Below, in pieces: positions 11,002 to 21,784 of a DNA stretch of 64,000 nucleotides (within the stretch, counting starts at the first letter, position 1; each line of letters starts with the position of its first letter). This stretch comes from Hexactinellida sp. DTS-2022. Lineage: Eukaryota > Porifera > Hexactinellida. A program made the position numbers and the translations under genes. The stretch covers positions 1,240,001 through 1,304,000 of the forward strand of contig JAPNXP010000017.1 of NCBI GenBank assembly GCA_028753945.1. The letters run 5' to 3'. Under the pieces are notes generated by a model. The model made no database searches. It was not told the DNA's origin and saw only the letters and a program-made list of their open reading frames with translations.

Positions 11002-11012
11002 TGGTAGCAGAG
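11002..11012 (+). other. primer-binding site, initiator tRNA-Met type
   Basis: TGGTAGCAGAG one base after the 5' LTR is complementary to the 3' end of animal initiator tRNA-Met (ending CUCUGCUACCA), the usual primer of many Ty3/gypsy elements. Confidence 0.75.
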
Positions 11013-11025
11013 AGTGCGCGCTCAA

Positions 11026-11970
11026 ATGGCAAGTAATTTAGTTCAATTGGAAAAGTTTGAAAGCGGAGACTTCGAAGAGTTTGTTGATAATTTTGAAATC
11101 TGCTCTTTAGCAAACGAATGGAATGTGGAAAAAAAGGTTCTTATGATCGCAACCTGTTTGAGGGGTGAAGCACTCCAAGTTTATAAAACATTGACTACTG
11201 ACGATAGAAAGGATTACGATGCGGTAAAAGGGAAATTACTAAGCGCTTTTAAATCAGAAGACATACAATTTACGTCATTGAGTGATTTTCATGCGCGGAC
11301 GATGTTTCCAGGCGAAAGACCTCAGAAATTTCTTTTCGAATTGAAGAGGTTATTAAACAAGGCGTTTCCACAGATGGCGGAGGAGGCAAAAGAGCAACTA
11401 TTGTTCGAACAGTACATTCGAGGTCTTCCTAAGAGTATCTACGAGAATAGTCGAACTTGTCCGGATATTAAAACATCAGAAGCTGCGATGAAGAGAGCAC
11501 AGATCTTAATTCGTTTGAAGAGTGACTCTACTGAAAGCCATCGCGACAATGTTGCAGTCGTAAAGCAAAAACATGAGTCGATGGAAGTAGATTGTAATAC
11601 AAGTAACTCACTTGAAAGTGCACCAATTACTAAGTCAGCGCTGGACGAGGCAGTAAAGTTGCTCCAAGAACAGTTGTTTCTACAGGATCTTGCAAAGGAG
11701 AAGTCTGTTTGTGCGGTACGGGGTGACAACCGAGGTCGGCGTCCTTATTGAGTCGAGAGGAGAAGAACATTGATTTGTTTTGAATGTGGGGTTGAAGGTC
11801 ATGGGATAAACGAATGTCCAAATAAACGTCAAGGAAAAAGGCAGATTCGATGCTACAATTGTAGAAAAATTGGACATATTGCAAGAAATTGTTTTGAACC
11901 TCCTATTGGGAGAAATTTAAACTACAGGGGACCTATCGGGAGAGCCGAGATGGAGTCCCAGAAGTTCTAA
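11026..11970 (+). pseudogene. gag of the Ty3/gypsy element, one in-frame TGA
   Basis: ATG at 11026 is preferred over the upstream alternative start because it follows the primer site and opens a typical gag start. The first ~240 codons give an alpha-helical retrotransposon gag. A TGA near 11749 interrupts the frame; the same frame then encodes two CCHC zinc knuckles, CFECGVEGHGINEC and CYNCRKIGHIARNC, at about 11773-11880, which bind the element RNA. The frame ends at 11970. Two knuckles downstream of a gag of this size are common in several Ty3/gypsy clades. Confidence 0.85.
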
Positions 11971-11972
11971 AT

Positions 11973-14900
11973 ATGGCTCGATCAACAATTCCATTTAATT
12001 CCGGGAATGTCGCTCTATGCAGGCATATGGATTCTTTTTATGTCCCGATTGTAGTCAGGAACAAGTGCTGCAATGCAATGCTCGATAGTGGATCTACAGT
12101 TAGCTTAATCGATCAGTGTTTGTTAGAGGGTAGGTCGGGAGTAATACTTAATTCGGTGAAGCAATGCTTAGTAACGGCTTCAGGAAATCGAATGGACTCT
12201 ATGGGTGAGGTGGAGCTCGAGGTTAAGATTGGAAAACTCTGTTGCTCTCAAAAATTTGTTGTGGTATCCTCTTTAGTTGAAAGTTGTATACTGGGAGTTG
12301 ATTTTTTGGTTCAACATCGCGTAACTTTGGATTTTAGCACTAACAGCGTGACGGGTCCAGAGCTAGGAGTAGTGAAAGCCAACAAGAAATTGCAATTACC
12401 TTCTACTAGATTATGTCACAGTCATATAAATTTGGAGCAATATCCTGATATGTATGCAGTTATTAACGGAGTGGAAGAGATTCAAGATCAACAAGAGGAA
12501 TTCGAATGTTGTGGTGCTGTTCCTGATTAAGTCCGCTCTCCGAGTATGGATATTCCTGAATGTGGTACAGAATTCTCTGATATAGTAGAGATGTATAAGG
12601 ATCTTTTTAGCTCAATACCAGGAGTTGTCAAGGTGGAAGAGTTTAGGATACGGACAGATAATTCAACTCCAGTCAAGATACCTCCAAGACTAATACCTCA
12701 AGCATACTATCAAGAAGTTCATGCACAAATCAAAGAAATGTGCGAAAGAAATATTATCAGAATTTCAAATAGCCCATGGCTTGCGCCTCCGGTAATAGTT
12801 GGAAAGAAGGATGGGACAATTCGTTTTTGTATAGAAAATAGGAGCAAACAAGGTCACACACAAAGATGCATACCCTCTTCCACTACCTGATCAGGTGCAG
12901 GATAAATTGAGTGATATGGAATACTTTTCCAAGCTTGACTTGAATTCTGGATATTGGCAGATTCCAGTTGCTGAATGTGACCGTGAGAAAACAGCTTTCT
13001 CCCCTGGACCTGGGCTTGGGTTGTATGAATTTAACGTTCTACCGTTCGGGTTGACAGGTGGACCTAGTGCATTTCAGCGGACTATGGATCAAATTCTAAG
13101 GGAGCTGGAATATTGCACGGATAATTTCATCGACGATATTTTGATATTCTCAAAAGACATATGTTCTCACCGAGCTGCTTTGCATGAAGTATTTGCAAGA
13201 CTTCGTTCGGCAAACTTAACCTTACGCGGAAAGAAATGTAAAATCGGAAAGAAGTCTGTTGACTATCTGGGCCATAGGTTTTCAGGAAAAGGAATGTCGC
13301 CTGACCCTTCTAAGATTGAAAGTGTGGTAAATTGGCCTCAACCGACATGCCAAAAGGAAGTAAAACAGTTTTTAGGATTGGCTAGTTACTACAGGAGGTA
13401 TGTTCAAGACTTTGCAGCTATTGCTAATCCCTTAAACCGTTTATTAAGGAACGATAACATTTTTACTTGGGGAAATAAGGAGGAGACAGCATTTTTAAGG
13501 TTGAAAGAACTATTGGCATCATACCCAGTTTTGATATGCCCAGACTTCAAAGCAAAATTTACTCTATGTACAGATGCAAGCGGTATAGGATTGGGGGCCG
13601 TGTTAGAACAAAAGGGTCGTGTTGTAGCATATTTTAGTAGAGCCTTAAGAGATGTCGAAGCTCGGTATAGTACAATAGAACTGGAGTGTTTAGCAATAAT
13701 TGAGTCCTTAAAGCGTTTTAGACATTATCTTATAGGGCGGCATTTCGAGATCCTAACAGATCACAAACCATTAGAATGGTTATCTAGTCAGAAAAGCGTT
13801 GGAAAACTGTGGCGATGGGCACTTATTATTCAAGAGTTTGATTTTGAGATAAATTATCGGCCAGGCAATAAGAATCATAATGCAGACGCCTTATCGAGAT
13901 TGGTAAATCATGGTTCTAATTATGGATGTTCTGTTGCCAGTTCGACAACACATAATTCAGAAGATATAGTGGCCCTTACAGAGATTAGTAATGTACCAAA
14001 CCTTGAGGACATAAGATTTTATCAACTAAACGATCATAACATTAGCAAGGTAATACATGAACTCGAAGCTGTCCCTACTCGTCTACAATTTTGTGGATCA
14101 AGATGGAAAACTGATCTATTCAGAACTTACAAGCAGATTAGTTCTCAGATACGGTTGAAAGATGGTGTGTTGGTTCGAAATTATAAGACAGACGCGTTTT
14201 CCGATCAAAATGAGGTGATAGTGGTACCCGAAAGTATGAAGAAAGACATGTTGATTCAGGCGCATGAAAAGGAGGTCATCAAGGTGTTGATAGGACTTTG
14301 AATATTATCAAATTGCGTGGTTACTGGGTTGGAATGAATCGGGATGTAGAATTGCATGTGTCATATTGCGAAGTTTGTCAGAAAGCAAAACTTCCACTTC
14401 CAACTAAAGCTCCTTTGGTAAACACGCCAGTAGGAAGAACTATGCAGTTACTTCAAGTAGATGTGTTAGAAGTCCTGATGAGTATTAAAAGAAATCGATA
14501 CTTGCTAGTAGTAGAGGATGCATTTTCAAAGTGGATTGAATGTTGCCCCATGAGAGACCAGAGAGCCGAAACGATCTCAGAAATTCTGGTTGAAATATTC
14601 GCTAGACTGGGAATTCCGGAATACCTCCACTCAGATCAAGGTAGAAACTTCGAGTCTACGTTACTCAAGGATACATGTAAGTCGCTAGGAATTGTTAAGA
14701 CCCATACAACCGCGTATCACCCTCAAGGGAATGCACTGGTCGAACGCAGCAACAGGACTATCTTACAAATGCTAAGGTGTTATACTGAGAAAAGTTATGA
14801 TTGGGAAGAGAATTTACATTTAGTCTTATTCGCATACAGAACAACGAAACATTCAACTACTGAGATATCCCCATTCCAGTAGATGTATGGACGCGATCCT

Positions 14901-15706
14901 CCTGGTAAGATACACCTAGCTCCGTTATAAAGGTATGAACCATCGGCGTACGAACGTTATTTGCGGGAAAAGTTAGCGGCGATAAGAGAGTTTGTTGAGG
15001 GACACATAGTAAAATCGCAACAGCGCCAAAAGGAACATTATGATAAAGGCTCTAAAGTTTTTGAGCCTTCAAAGTTTTCAGTTGGGACCAAAGTGTTACT
15101 TTCGATTCCACGAATGGGTGTGTAAAATCTAAATTGGACGATAGATGGGAAGACGGGTGGAAAGTGATCGTAGTTTTGGGTCCTGTAAATGTCAAAATTC
15201 AACATTTCGATGGAAGGATTCGGGTTGTACACATTAACAGGTTGCAACTACATACGAGGCGACCATCAGAGGCTACTTTTTCACATACAACGAATGATCC
15301 AAGGAACGATATAATTAGGCATCAATTTCGGAACACGTCAGACCTTAGGCAGACACGAAACGAAATACCTGAAATACCTAGGAGTTTTGTAGAAAATGAA
15401 AGCTCGAGAACAGAGTATCAAGATGAAGAGAGTTTAGGTCTGTTAACTAATCAATCGGAACAGTCATTGGAAGAGTCGCTATTGGCTACTCCACGGGGTA
15501 TTGTCGAGGATAATACTAATAGATTAAATGAAACTACTGTTGAGCAGCATCGTAAGACAGACAAAATGCTGATATCAAGTCCAATAAATCCAGACAATAT
15601 TCCTGAAGTTGGAACTGCGCGAGATAGAGTTATGACTGAAAGCCCGATTCAACGTCCTCAACGCAACAGACGTTTACCCAGATATCTTCAAGATTATTAC
15701 GTATAG
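11973..15706 (+). pseudogene. pol of the Ty3/gypsy element: PR-RT-RNaseH-IN, multiply broken
   Basis: Protease: AMLDSGSTVSLID (DSG active site) near 12078. TAA at 12528-12530 stops this frame. RT begins near 12740 (SPWLAPPVIVGKKDGT), shifts frame near 12840, and continues with KLDLNSGYWQIPV and the catalytic FIDDILIFS near 13130. RNase H shows FTLCTDASG, TIELECLA, TDHKPLEW and NADALSR. Another frameshift near 14285 removes part of the integrase HHCC finger; CEVCQ remains. The integrase core has D (QVDVLE), D (HSDQGRNF) and E (NALVERSN). TAG at 14881 and a frameshift near 15125 precede the C-terminal integrase domain, ending at 15706. The order and motifs are unambiguous for Ty3/gypsy; the clade was not resolved. 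Confidence 0.9.
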
Positions 15707-15750
15707 CTCGGGGACGAGCTATTAGAGGAATGGAGATATATAATAAAGTA

Positions 15751-15899
15751 TGTAATGAAATTGGATTGATCTTCATCTGAAGAATATTATAGGCCTGAGA
15801 TTCAACTAGTATTATTAATAAGTGAGATTTCAATAGGTTAGATCTTTTAGTATTGATGTATTATATTTTATGAGACTAGTCATAATAAGAATCATTATA
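15751..15899 (+). repeat. 3' LTR of the Ty3/gypsy element
   Basis: Direct repeat of 10849-11000. A purine-rich stretch (GAGGAATGGAGATA, 15725-15738) upstream may be the polypurine tract. Confidence 0.85.
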
Positions 15900-16017
15900 C
15901 TAGCATCGGTATATCGCCAAAGGAATGCGTTGGAATATTGTCAGGAGGTGAATTGTGATATACAATGTATTTGACACACTTTTAGAGAATATAATTACAA
16001 TTTCATAATCCAGAGCA

Positions 16018-16277
16018 CTAAATGCACTCCAGCATGGTCTGAGAGGAACTGCAGGTAGCTTTCCCTGGATATGGCTCGACGTTGAGGCTGGTGATTCGCC
16101 ATCTTCTACCATCATTGAATAGCGCTTGGAGCGGGTGCCTCCTAGTATTCCAGTTGAATCAAAATCCATGCCTAAAGCCTTTGTAAAGAGCGCGTCAGTA
16201 TCTGAGAGCATGCGCACCCTACCACCAACCCGATGCTCCTGTCCCCATGCTGACAATACAAACACATCATTAATTAA
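16018..16277 (-). pseudogene. PRDX5: peroxiredoxin-5 C-terminal exon, frameshifted tail
   Basis: Minus strand. After an acceptor CAG (16278-16280) the frame encodes NDVFVLSAWGQEH, RVRMLSDTDALFTKALGMD, ILGGTRSKRYSMMVEDG, the characteristic middle and late part of Prx5-type peroxiredoxins (atypical 2-Cys thiol peroxidases that reduce peroxides using thioredoxin). After VEDG the expected tail (SLNVEP followed by a Cys-containing stretch like the resolving-Cys region) appears in a different frame, to a TAG at 16018-16020; one base seems missing near 16095. The exon carrying the peroxidatic TPxC site is not seen upstream, where a Helitron, a hAT element and a Tigger element now lie (16285-24032). 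So this is an orphan exon of a dead or heavily invaded gene. The frameshift could also be a sequence error. Confidence 0.8.
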
Positions 16278-16336
16278 CTGATTCCTAGGTCGCTTCGCGG
16301 CAGAACACAACCACACACCAACCGCTTCGCGGTTGG

Positions 16337-19300
16337 CAGGCCCGGATTTACCATACGGCAGATGCGGCATATGCCGGGGGCCCCGCGCTTTAGCCTTTTT
16401 GGGGCCCCGCGCGGTGGGTAGTTTTCATTTTTGAAAAATGTTCGACTACGATGGACTAACTTTATGTGTCACAGTTTGAGTATTACTATGTTGTCTCTTT
16501 GTCCCGCGACATGAAGAAACTTGAGCATTGTAGGAAAATTCCTGTATTACGAAAATTCCTTCTATGATCCGGAACATATAGACTAAAATACTTATTTGCT
16601 GATTTTCTTTTTAAATAGAGTAGACCAATGAAATCTAAATGTAGCGGCGGCCGCGAACGAGATAGAGGTCGTCAATATCAGTCTGGCGCGGCAAAACGCA
16701 AGTCAAAAGAGCAATTAGTCCTTAGGCAAACTAAAGTTTTGAGGAAAATGCCAAATATTTCTAAACTCTTGATTGTCAAGACCAGCGCTGGTAGTGATAC
16801 CGGTGTGACTGAGGTAGAGGCGACCGAGATGTCGCTCCAAAGTCAAAGTGTAGATGACTTTGAGGAAGTGCCACCTGTGCAAGATAGCGAAGTTTCCTCT
16901 GAGTCTGATGAGTCGAGCACGAGTATGGCGAGAGGGGCAGAAGAGCATCATTATGTATCTGAACTAACTGACACACCTGCCACTTCTGACGATCTTTCCA
17001 ATTCTTTTTCTTTCGATTTAGGTTTGTGGCCTGCTCGTGTTTCTTCTAGTATGAGGGTTTACTGGGCAGCGGAGGGGAGTGGCCAGTGCCAAAATCTGGA
17101 TGGAGATTTCAGCGAATCTTCTACTAGATTTGAGGGAGAGAAATACTATCGACAGTGCCAAAAAAGCCTGTTCACATACACGCACCAGCTAACAAAACAG
17201 AAACATCCTCGTACTTGGCTCTGCTACTCGCCATCAGAGCGCGCAGTCTACTGTTTTGCCTGTAAACTCATGACAGATGTCTCATTGTTTGGTTTGCACG
17301 GATATAAGGACTGGAAACGCGGCTCTCAATCAATCCCACGCCACGAGAGAAATTCAGTACACCAGGAGGCTATGGTTCAACTACTAGAGTGGAGACATGT
17401 AGATTGTCATATTGATGCAGAACTCGTTAGGCAGGCTAATGCAAAACGCGATTATTGGCACGCTGTGCTAGAGCGAGTGGCAGAAACAACCCGTTTCCTT
17501 TGTGAGCGCGGCTTAGCATTTCGCGGTTCAGATGAGGTTATTGGTTCAGCCAGGAACGGCAACTACTTAGGTATATTGGAGCTGTTGGCTAAATTTGATC
17601 CATTTCTAGCTCAGCACATCAATCAGAACGCAAACAAAGGACAAGGACACACTTCCTATCTGTCTAAGACTGTATGCGAAGAGTTCATCCACTTAATGGG
17701 AAAACAAGTGCTGGATCAAATTTTTACTGAAGTGAAGTCAGCTAAGTATTTCTCAGTTTCTGTTGACTCAACTCCCGATGTTTCTCATACTGATCAGCTC
17801 ACCTGTATTATTCGTTACGTTCTGCCATCGGGTCCTGTAGAAAGATTTGTTACCTTCCTCGAGATGCAGGGACACAGTGGACATGAACTGGCCGAATCAT
17901 TGCTCACTTTCTTGGCAATTAATGACATTGATGTTGCTGACTGCCGCGGGCAGTCATATGACAACGCGAGCAACATGAGCGGTAAATATAATGGCATGCA
18001 GGCCATCATTCGACAACAAAGTAAGTTGGCTGATTATGTGCCCTGCGCTGCACATTCCCTAAACCTTGTCGGCCAGTATGCAGCTAGCTGTTGCCAGCTT
18101 GCCGTTGGATTCTTTGATTTTCTACAACGATTATACTCATTTTTCGTTGCTTCAACGTATCGTTGGAAACTTTTAAATGATCAACTTAGGACCAAAGGCC
18201 TGCCAACAGTCAAACGCTTGTCTGATACTCGCTGGTCGGCACGAGCAGATGCAACCAAGGCGTTAGTAAAGGGTTCTGATGAAATAAACTATGCATTGGA
18301 GGAAATCGCTGCTGACGTCGAGCAGAAAGCAAACACTCGACAAGAAGCCCGTGGTCTCGCAACCTATATGAATCACCTCGAGACCGGCATACTTGCTGCT
18401 GTATGGTACCACATCCTGCTTCGTATTAACGTAAACAATAAGCTGCTGCAATCAGCCAACCAGGATCTCAACAGCGCTTTTGCAATTTACGAGTCTCTAA
18501 TCGAATTCATCCGTAATCTTCGGACAAGATTTGAAGAGTTTGAGGCTGAAGGGAAGAAACTAAGTGAATGCGACCACTACGTTCAAGAGAATAGACGCAT
18601 GCGCCAGCGTAATCGCCGTTACGATGATCCAGGATCTGCTCTTGAATTGCCACAGACTCCGGCCGACAAGTTTCGTACAGGCACGTTCCTGGTGATAATA
18701 GATAGTGTTGATGCTGAATTATTGAAGCGACTTGGTGCATATACAGGTATTGTTGCAAGGTTTGGTTTTTTACGAAATATCAAGAATCTGCCAGTTGATC
18801 AAATAGTCTCCAACGCGGAGCAGCTTCGTGATGCATACCCTGCAGATCTTGAAGACAGTCTGTCCGATGAACTCTTGCAGTTTTCCTCTTTTCTGAAGAC
18901 GCAGTTTGTAGAGAAATCGTTAGAATCGAGTACCACTACCTCTTCGACTGATCCTACAGTTTTTCCATTCCCATCCTTGGCGGAGACAAGCCTGGATGAC
19001 GCTGATGTAATTACCAATGATGACGAGAACTTGATTTCGAATGTAGAGTCGATGGAATTGCGGTTGTTTAAGCTTATCGTAGGTAATAATATGGAAACTG
19101 TATTTCCAAACGTTGTAATCACTTTGCGCATTTACCTATGCCTCATGATTTCTAATTGTACTGGTGAGCGTTCGTTCTCTAAACTTCGTGTCATAAAGAA
19201 CCAGTTTCGATCGTGTATGACACAGACACGTTTGAACAACCTAACTCTACTCAGCATAGAACACAGAATTCTTCGTGACATAGATTTGTCAACGCTCATT

Positions 19301-19757
19301 GATAATTTTGCTCTTGTCAAATCCCGTAAACATAACTTTTAGAATACCTACAGTGAGATTTATTATTCTTTTCATAATCAGCCAGATTTTAGCTAATTTG
19401 TGACTATGTAGTTTAACTGAAATACAGTAAAAATTTGATTCTATATTCGATATTATTTGGTATGTGTCATGAACTAGACGTATAGACAAGTGTAATGAAT
19501 TTCAGACTAAACTCTGATGCATATTTGCTTATAAGTAAAGATACAAGGAATGTTAATGGGTAGGGGACAAAAGGAACAGGGTTTAATCCTAAATATTTTC
19601 GGAGTAGGAAAATTTGACCTTGCACTCCATGATCCATCCCACCAAAACTCAGCATTCCGTGAGCCAAAAATCGGCAATTTTAATCGTTTGCTATATGAGC
19701 AAGGGGCCCCGCGCGGAAAATATGCCGCGGGCCCCGCACAACCCAAATCCGGCCCTG
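16337..19757 (+). mobile_element. complete hAT transposon with 8 bp target duplication
   Basis: The element begins CAGGCCCGGATTT and ends AAATCCGGCCCTG, imperfect inverted ends with GC-rich GGGGCCCCGCGC subterminal motifs on both sides. GCGGTTGG lies at 16329-16336 and again at 19758-19765: a perfect 8 bp duplication, diagnostic of hAT. Removing the element and one duplication restores the palindrome of the host Helitron. It carries one full-length transposase. Confidence 0.93.
16628..19342 (+). CDS. hAT transposase, full length (TTF zinc finger, DUF4371, hAT dimerisation)
   Basis: A single uninterrupted frame of 904 codons. Order: acidic Ser/Glu-rich N-terminus (residues 1-140); a TTF-type zinc finger (about 145-250) with the Cys cluster YCFACKLM and later His residues; DUF4371/ribonuclease-H-like core with FSVSVDSTPDVSHTDQL (first catalytic Asp, about 375) and QSYDNASNMSG (second Asp, about 440); a large helical insertion; and the C-terminal dimerisation region with CTGERSFSKLR (catalytic Glu, about 845). 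This is the ZMYM1-like subgroup of hAT proteins. It excises and inserts the element in the nucleus. No stop or frameshift is seen, so this copy may be active or only recently arrived. ATG at 16628 is the first in frame, about 290 bp inside the left end. It lies alone in the element. Confidence 0.93.
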   Translation: MKSKCSGGRERDRGRQYQSGAAKRKSKEQLVLRQTKVLRKMPNISKLLIVKTSAGSDTGVTEVEATEMSLQSQSVDDFEEVPPVQDSEVSSESDESSTSMARGAEEHHYVSELTDTPATSDDLSNSFSFDLGLWPARVSSSMRVYWAAEGSGQCQNLDGDFSESSTRFEGEKYYRQCQKSLFTYTHQLTKQKHPRTWLCYSPSERAVYCFACKLMTDVSLFGLHGYKDWKRGSQSIPRHERNSVHQEAMVQLLEWRHVDCHIDAELVRQANAKRDYWHAVLERVAETTRFLCERGLAFRGSDEVIGSARNGNYLGILELLAKFDPFLAQHINQNANKGQGHTSYLSKTVCEEFIHLMGKQVLDQIFTEVKSAKYFSVSVDSTPDVSHTDQLTCIIRYVLPSGPVERFVTFLEMQGHSGHELAESLLTFLAINDIDVADCRGQSYDNASNMSGKYNGMQAIIRQQSKLADYVPCAAHSLNLVGQYAASCCQLAVGFFDFLQRLYSFFVASTYRWKLLNDQLRTKGLPTVKRLSDTRWSARADATKALVKGSDEINYALEEIAADVEQKANTRQEARGLATYMNHLETGILAAVWYHILLRINVNNKLLQSANQDLNSAFAIYESLIEFIRNLRTRFEEFEAEGKKLSECDHYVQENRRMRQRNRRYDDPGSALELPQTPADKFRTGTFLVIIDSVDAELLKRLGAYTGIVARFGFLRNIKNLPVDQIVSNAEQLRDAYPADLEDSLSDELLQFSSFLKTQFVEKSLESSTTTSSTDPTVFPFPSLAETSLDDADVITNDDENLISNVESMELRLFKLIVGNNMETVFPNVVITLRIYLCLMISNCTGERSFSKLRVIKNQFRSCMTQTRLNNLTLLSIEHRILRDIDLSTLIDNFALVKSRKHNF

Positions 19758-20400
19758 GCGGTTGGTGTGTGGTTTATATACTCCTAATATTGATTATAAA
19801 GCGTAAATAAGCCTAAATAGTCAAATTTAACAATGTGAAATTTTAATGATTACGTCATCATGCGATGAGTTAGCATAGTGGCGATCTGGTGTGACCAACG
19901 TGTCCGCATCATTAATTCTATTAAATTTTAGATTTTTTACTCTTAGAGGGCGCGAATTATGTGCGATTAAGTGAATTTTCAGGGTTCTCGAAATGTGACG
20001 TCATAACTTGTCGAGGTGTGAGAAATTTTGAGTGGAAACCTCAACTTGTTGGCGGGTGCCAAAAGTTACCCCTATATGCCAAAAATCACATTTGGAAACC
20101 GTCCACTTTCTTCAATCAACTCGTAACATACAAACAAATATATATGTTGCAGTCAGAAGCCGTTTACAGTCGAAACGCGTTTCAACTGCTTTTCTAGTCG
20201 AAACGCGTTTCGACTAGTCCAAATGCGTTTTCAATCTTATTTATTTATCATGGGTATTTATTAAGTCAACTGTAAATAAATTAAATATCCAATTAGCTTA
20301 ATTTAATGAGCAGAAATATATCTTGTAATATTTAATCTAATTCTAATAAATCACTCCATACCTCTGTATAATTTGGGAATTGAGATATTTTAATATAAAG

Positions 20401-21490
20401 CCCACCATACACGATGCAACAAATTTGCATGCAACTTTGTTGCATCGTGTATGTTAAATTTTCCATGCAACAAAGTTGCACCGTGTATGTTTATTGTTGC
20501 ACGCAATATTGTTACATGCAACATGTTGCATGGAAATTGGACATGTTCAATTTACTTACAACATTGTTGCACGAAAATATGGAAATTCAGTATATATTTT
20601 TCAGATTATTTTCGTTTGCATTTGTTCACATACTCAAAACAATTGAAAATTCACATGTTCATGAGTCATAACTTTCTAGTGTACTTATTTAATTACTACT
20701 TACTTTCTCAATACCCTTAATCAAGCTACCTATGATGCGAGCACAAATGTATATATTATAATTTTGAGCACCGTTTTCAAAATACTGATCGTATTGCTGT
20801 ATATTCTTTTCCTAAAAGTACTACACATCTTAATTTATCCACGACCTGTTAACGACACTTTTTGTTTTTTGAATGAATCTAGAAAATATGGATTAGACAC
20901 TTTGGGATTGCACATGTACTAACCATTGTAACTCTAAGGTTCGGGTAAATTCTAGTTATGGGCAGCTTCCGGATGACAGTGCCCGAATAAGGGAGGTTTG
21001 GATGTAGATATAAATATCCAGTTCTAACTAAGAATACCAAAATGGCTATAGCTTATTACTGGACAGACGATCCATCCTTACAAAGTTTATATAACTGGAT
21101 GTGTTAACCAAAAAAAATTTCATCAATAGATGAAATGCACTTTGCGTTTCTCAATTTAGATCCAATCCTTAACCCATGAGATCTCAATTTGCGTTGACGG
21201 GTCAAATACAATTTCCTCCGCGAAGTATAATAATTTGGAATGCGGAAACGACAACGTTTGTTTATCCACAATAATGAATTGGAAAATAACAAATCCATTG
21301 GGATTACACGTATAGTACTGATTTAAAATAATATTTTTACAATGTGTAACAAAGTAATTTCCATGCAACAATGTTGCACGAAAATTGTGTTGCATGCAAC
21401 ATATTGCTTACAACATTGTTGCACCGTGTATGTTACCTTGTTGCGTGCAACAGTTGCATGCAACATTGTTGCATCGTGTATGGTGGGCTT
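20401..21490. mobile_element. 1.1 kb element with CCCACCATACACGATGCAAC ends
   Basis: GCCCACCATACACGATGCAA at 20401 is mirrored by TTGCATCGTGTATGGTGGGC ending near 21489. Many further copies of ATGCAACATTGTTGCA and ACACGATGCAAC lie inside both ends as subterminal repeats. The central 700 bp is non-coding. It is non-autonomous, superfamily uncertain, nested within the Tigger-like element. Confidence 0.7.
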
Positions 21491-21784
21491 AAATATAATG
21501 TAACTTGACTCTGAATCCAAACGTAACTGAATACAAATCTAAGAGCAGTATACTACAAAGCAGAAAGGTTGACTTGTGAAAGACTGATATGATTGGACAC
21601 AGTTGCTATTATTCATCTTATGATTGGAGTTAATGAAGCATAAATCGGTTCTGAAATAAACAACACAGCCCGCCTATATAACAATACAGTATCGGTCTTT
21701 CATAATAAAACCCATTGCTTTGTTCAAGAAGAAGATTCGCTTGTTGGCATGTCACGCCGTGAAAGGTTCAATGTTCAATTCTAT

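Larger units (their letters stand above)
10849..15899 (+). mobile_element. Ty3/gypsy LTR retrotransposon, defective
   Basis: Two ~150 bp direct repeats (10849-11000 and 15751-15899) flank a primer-binding site, gag and pol in the order protease, reverse transcriptase, RNase H, integrase, the Ty3/gypsy order. The repeats differ mainly by a 3 bp indel. The coding region has at least three in-frame stops and three frameshifts, so this copy cannot move alone. No target duplication was found (AAGTA to the left, CTAGC to the right). Both repeats are preceded by ATAAAGTA, so the true left edge may be up to 8 bp further out. Confidence 0.9.
16285..20140 (-). mobile_element. Helitron-like repeat (CTAG-end family), split by a hAT transposon
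   Basis: Bases 16285-16336 and 19758-20140 together match, in reverse, the complete element at 36508-37023: hairpin CTAGGTCGCTTCGCGGCAG, palindrome CCACACACCAACCGC, then the same AT-rich body with TGACGTCATAACTTG. The 3' end lacks the last 17 bp of the other copy and ends with its own CTAG. The 5' end is cut where the Tigger element starts. Confidence 0.7.

Noticed and set aside
15900-16017. Minus-strand frame continuing past the peroxiredoxin exon
   Set aside because: The continuation after VEDG is in the wrong frame for the family; the tail is recognisable in another frame ending at 16018.
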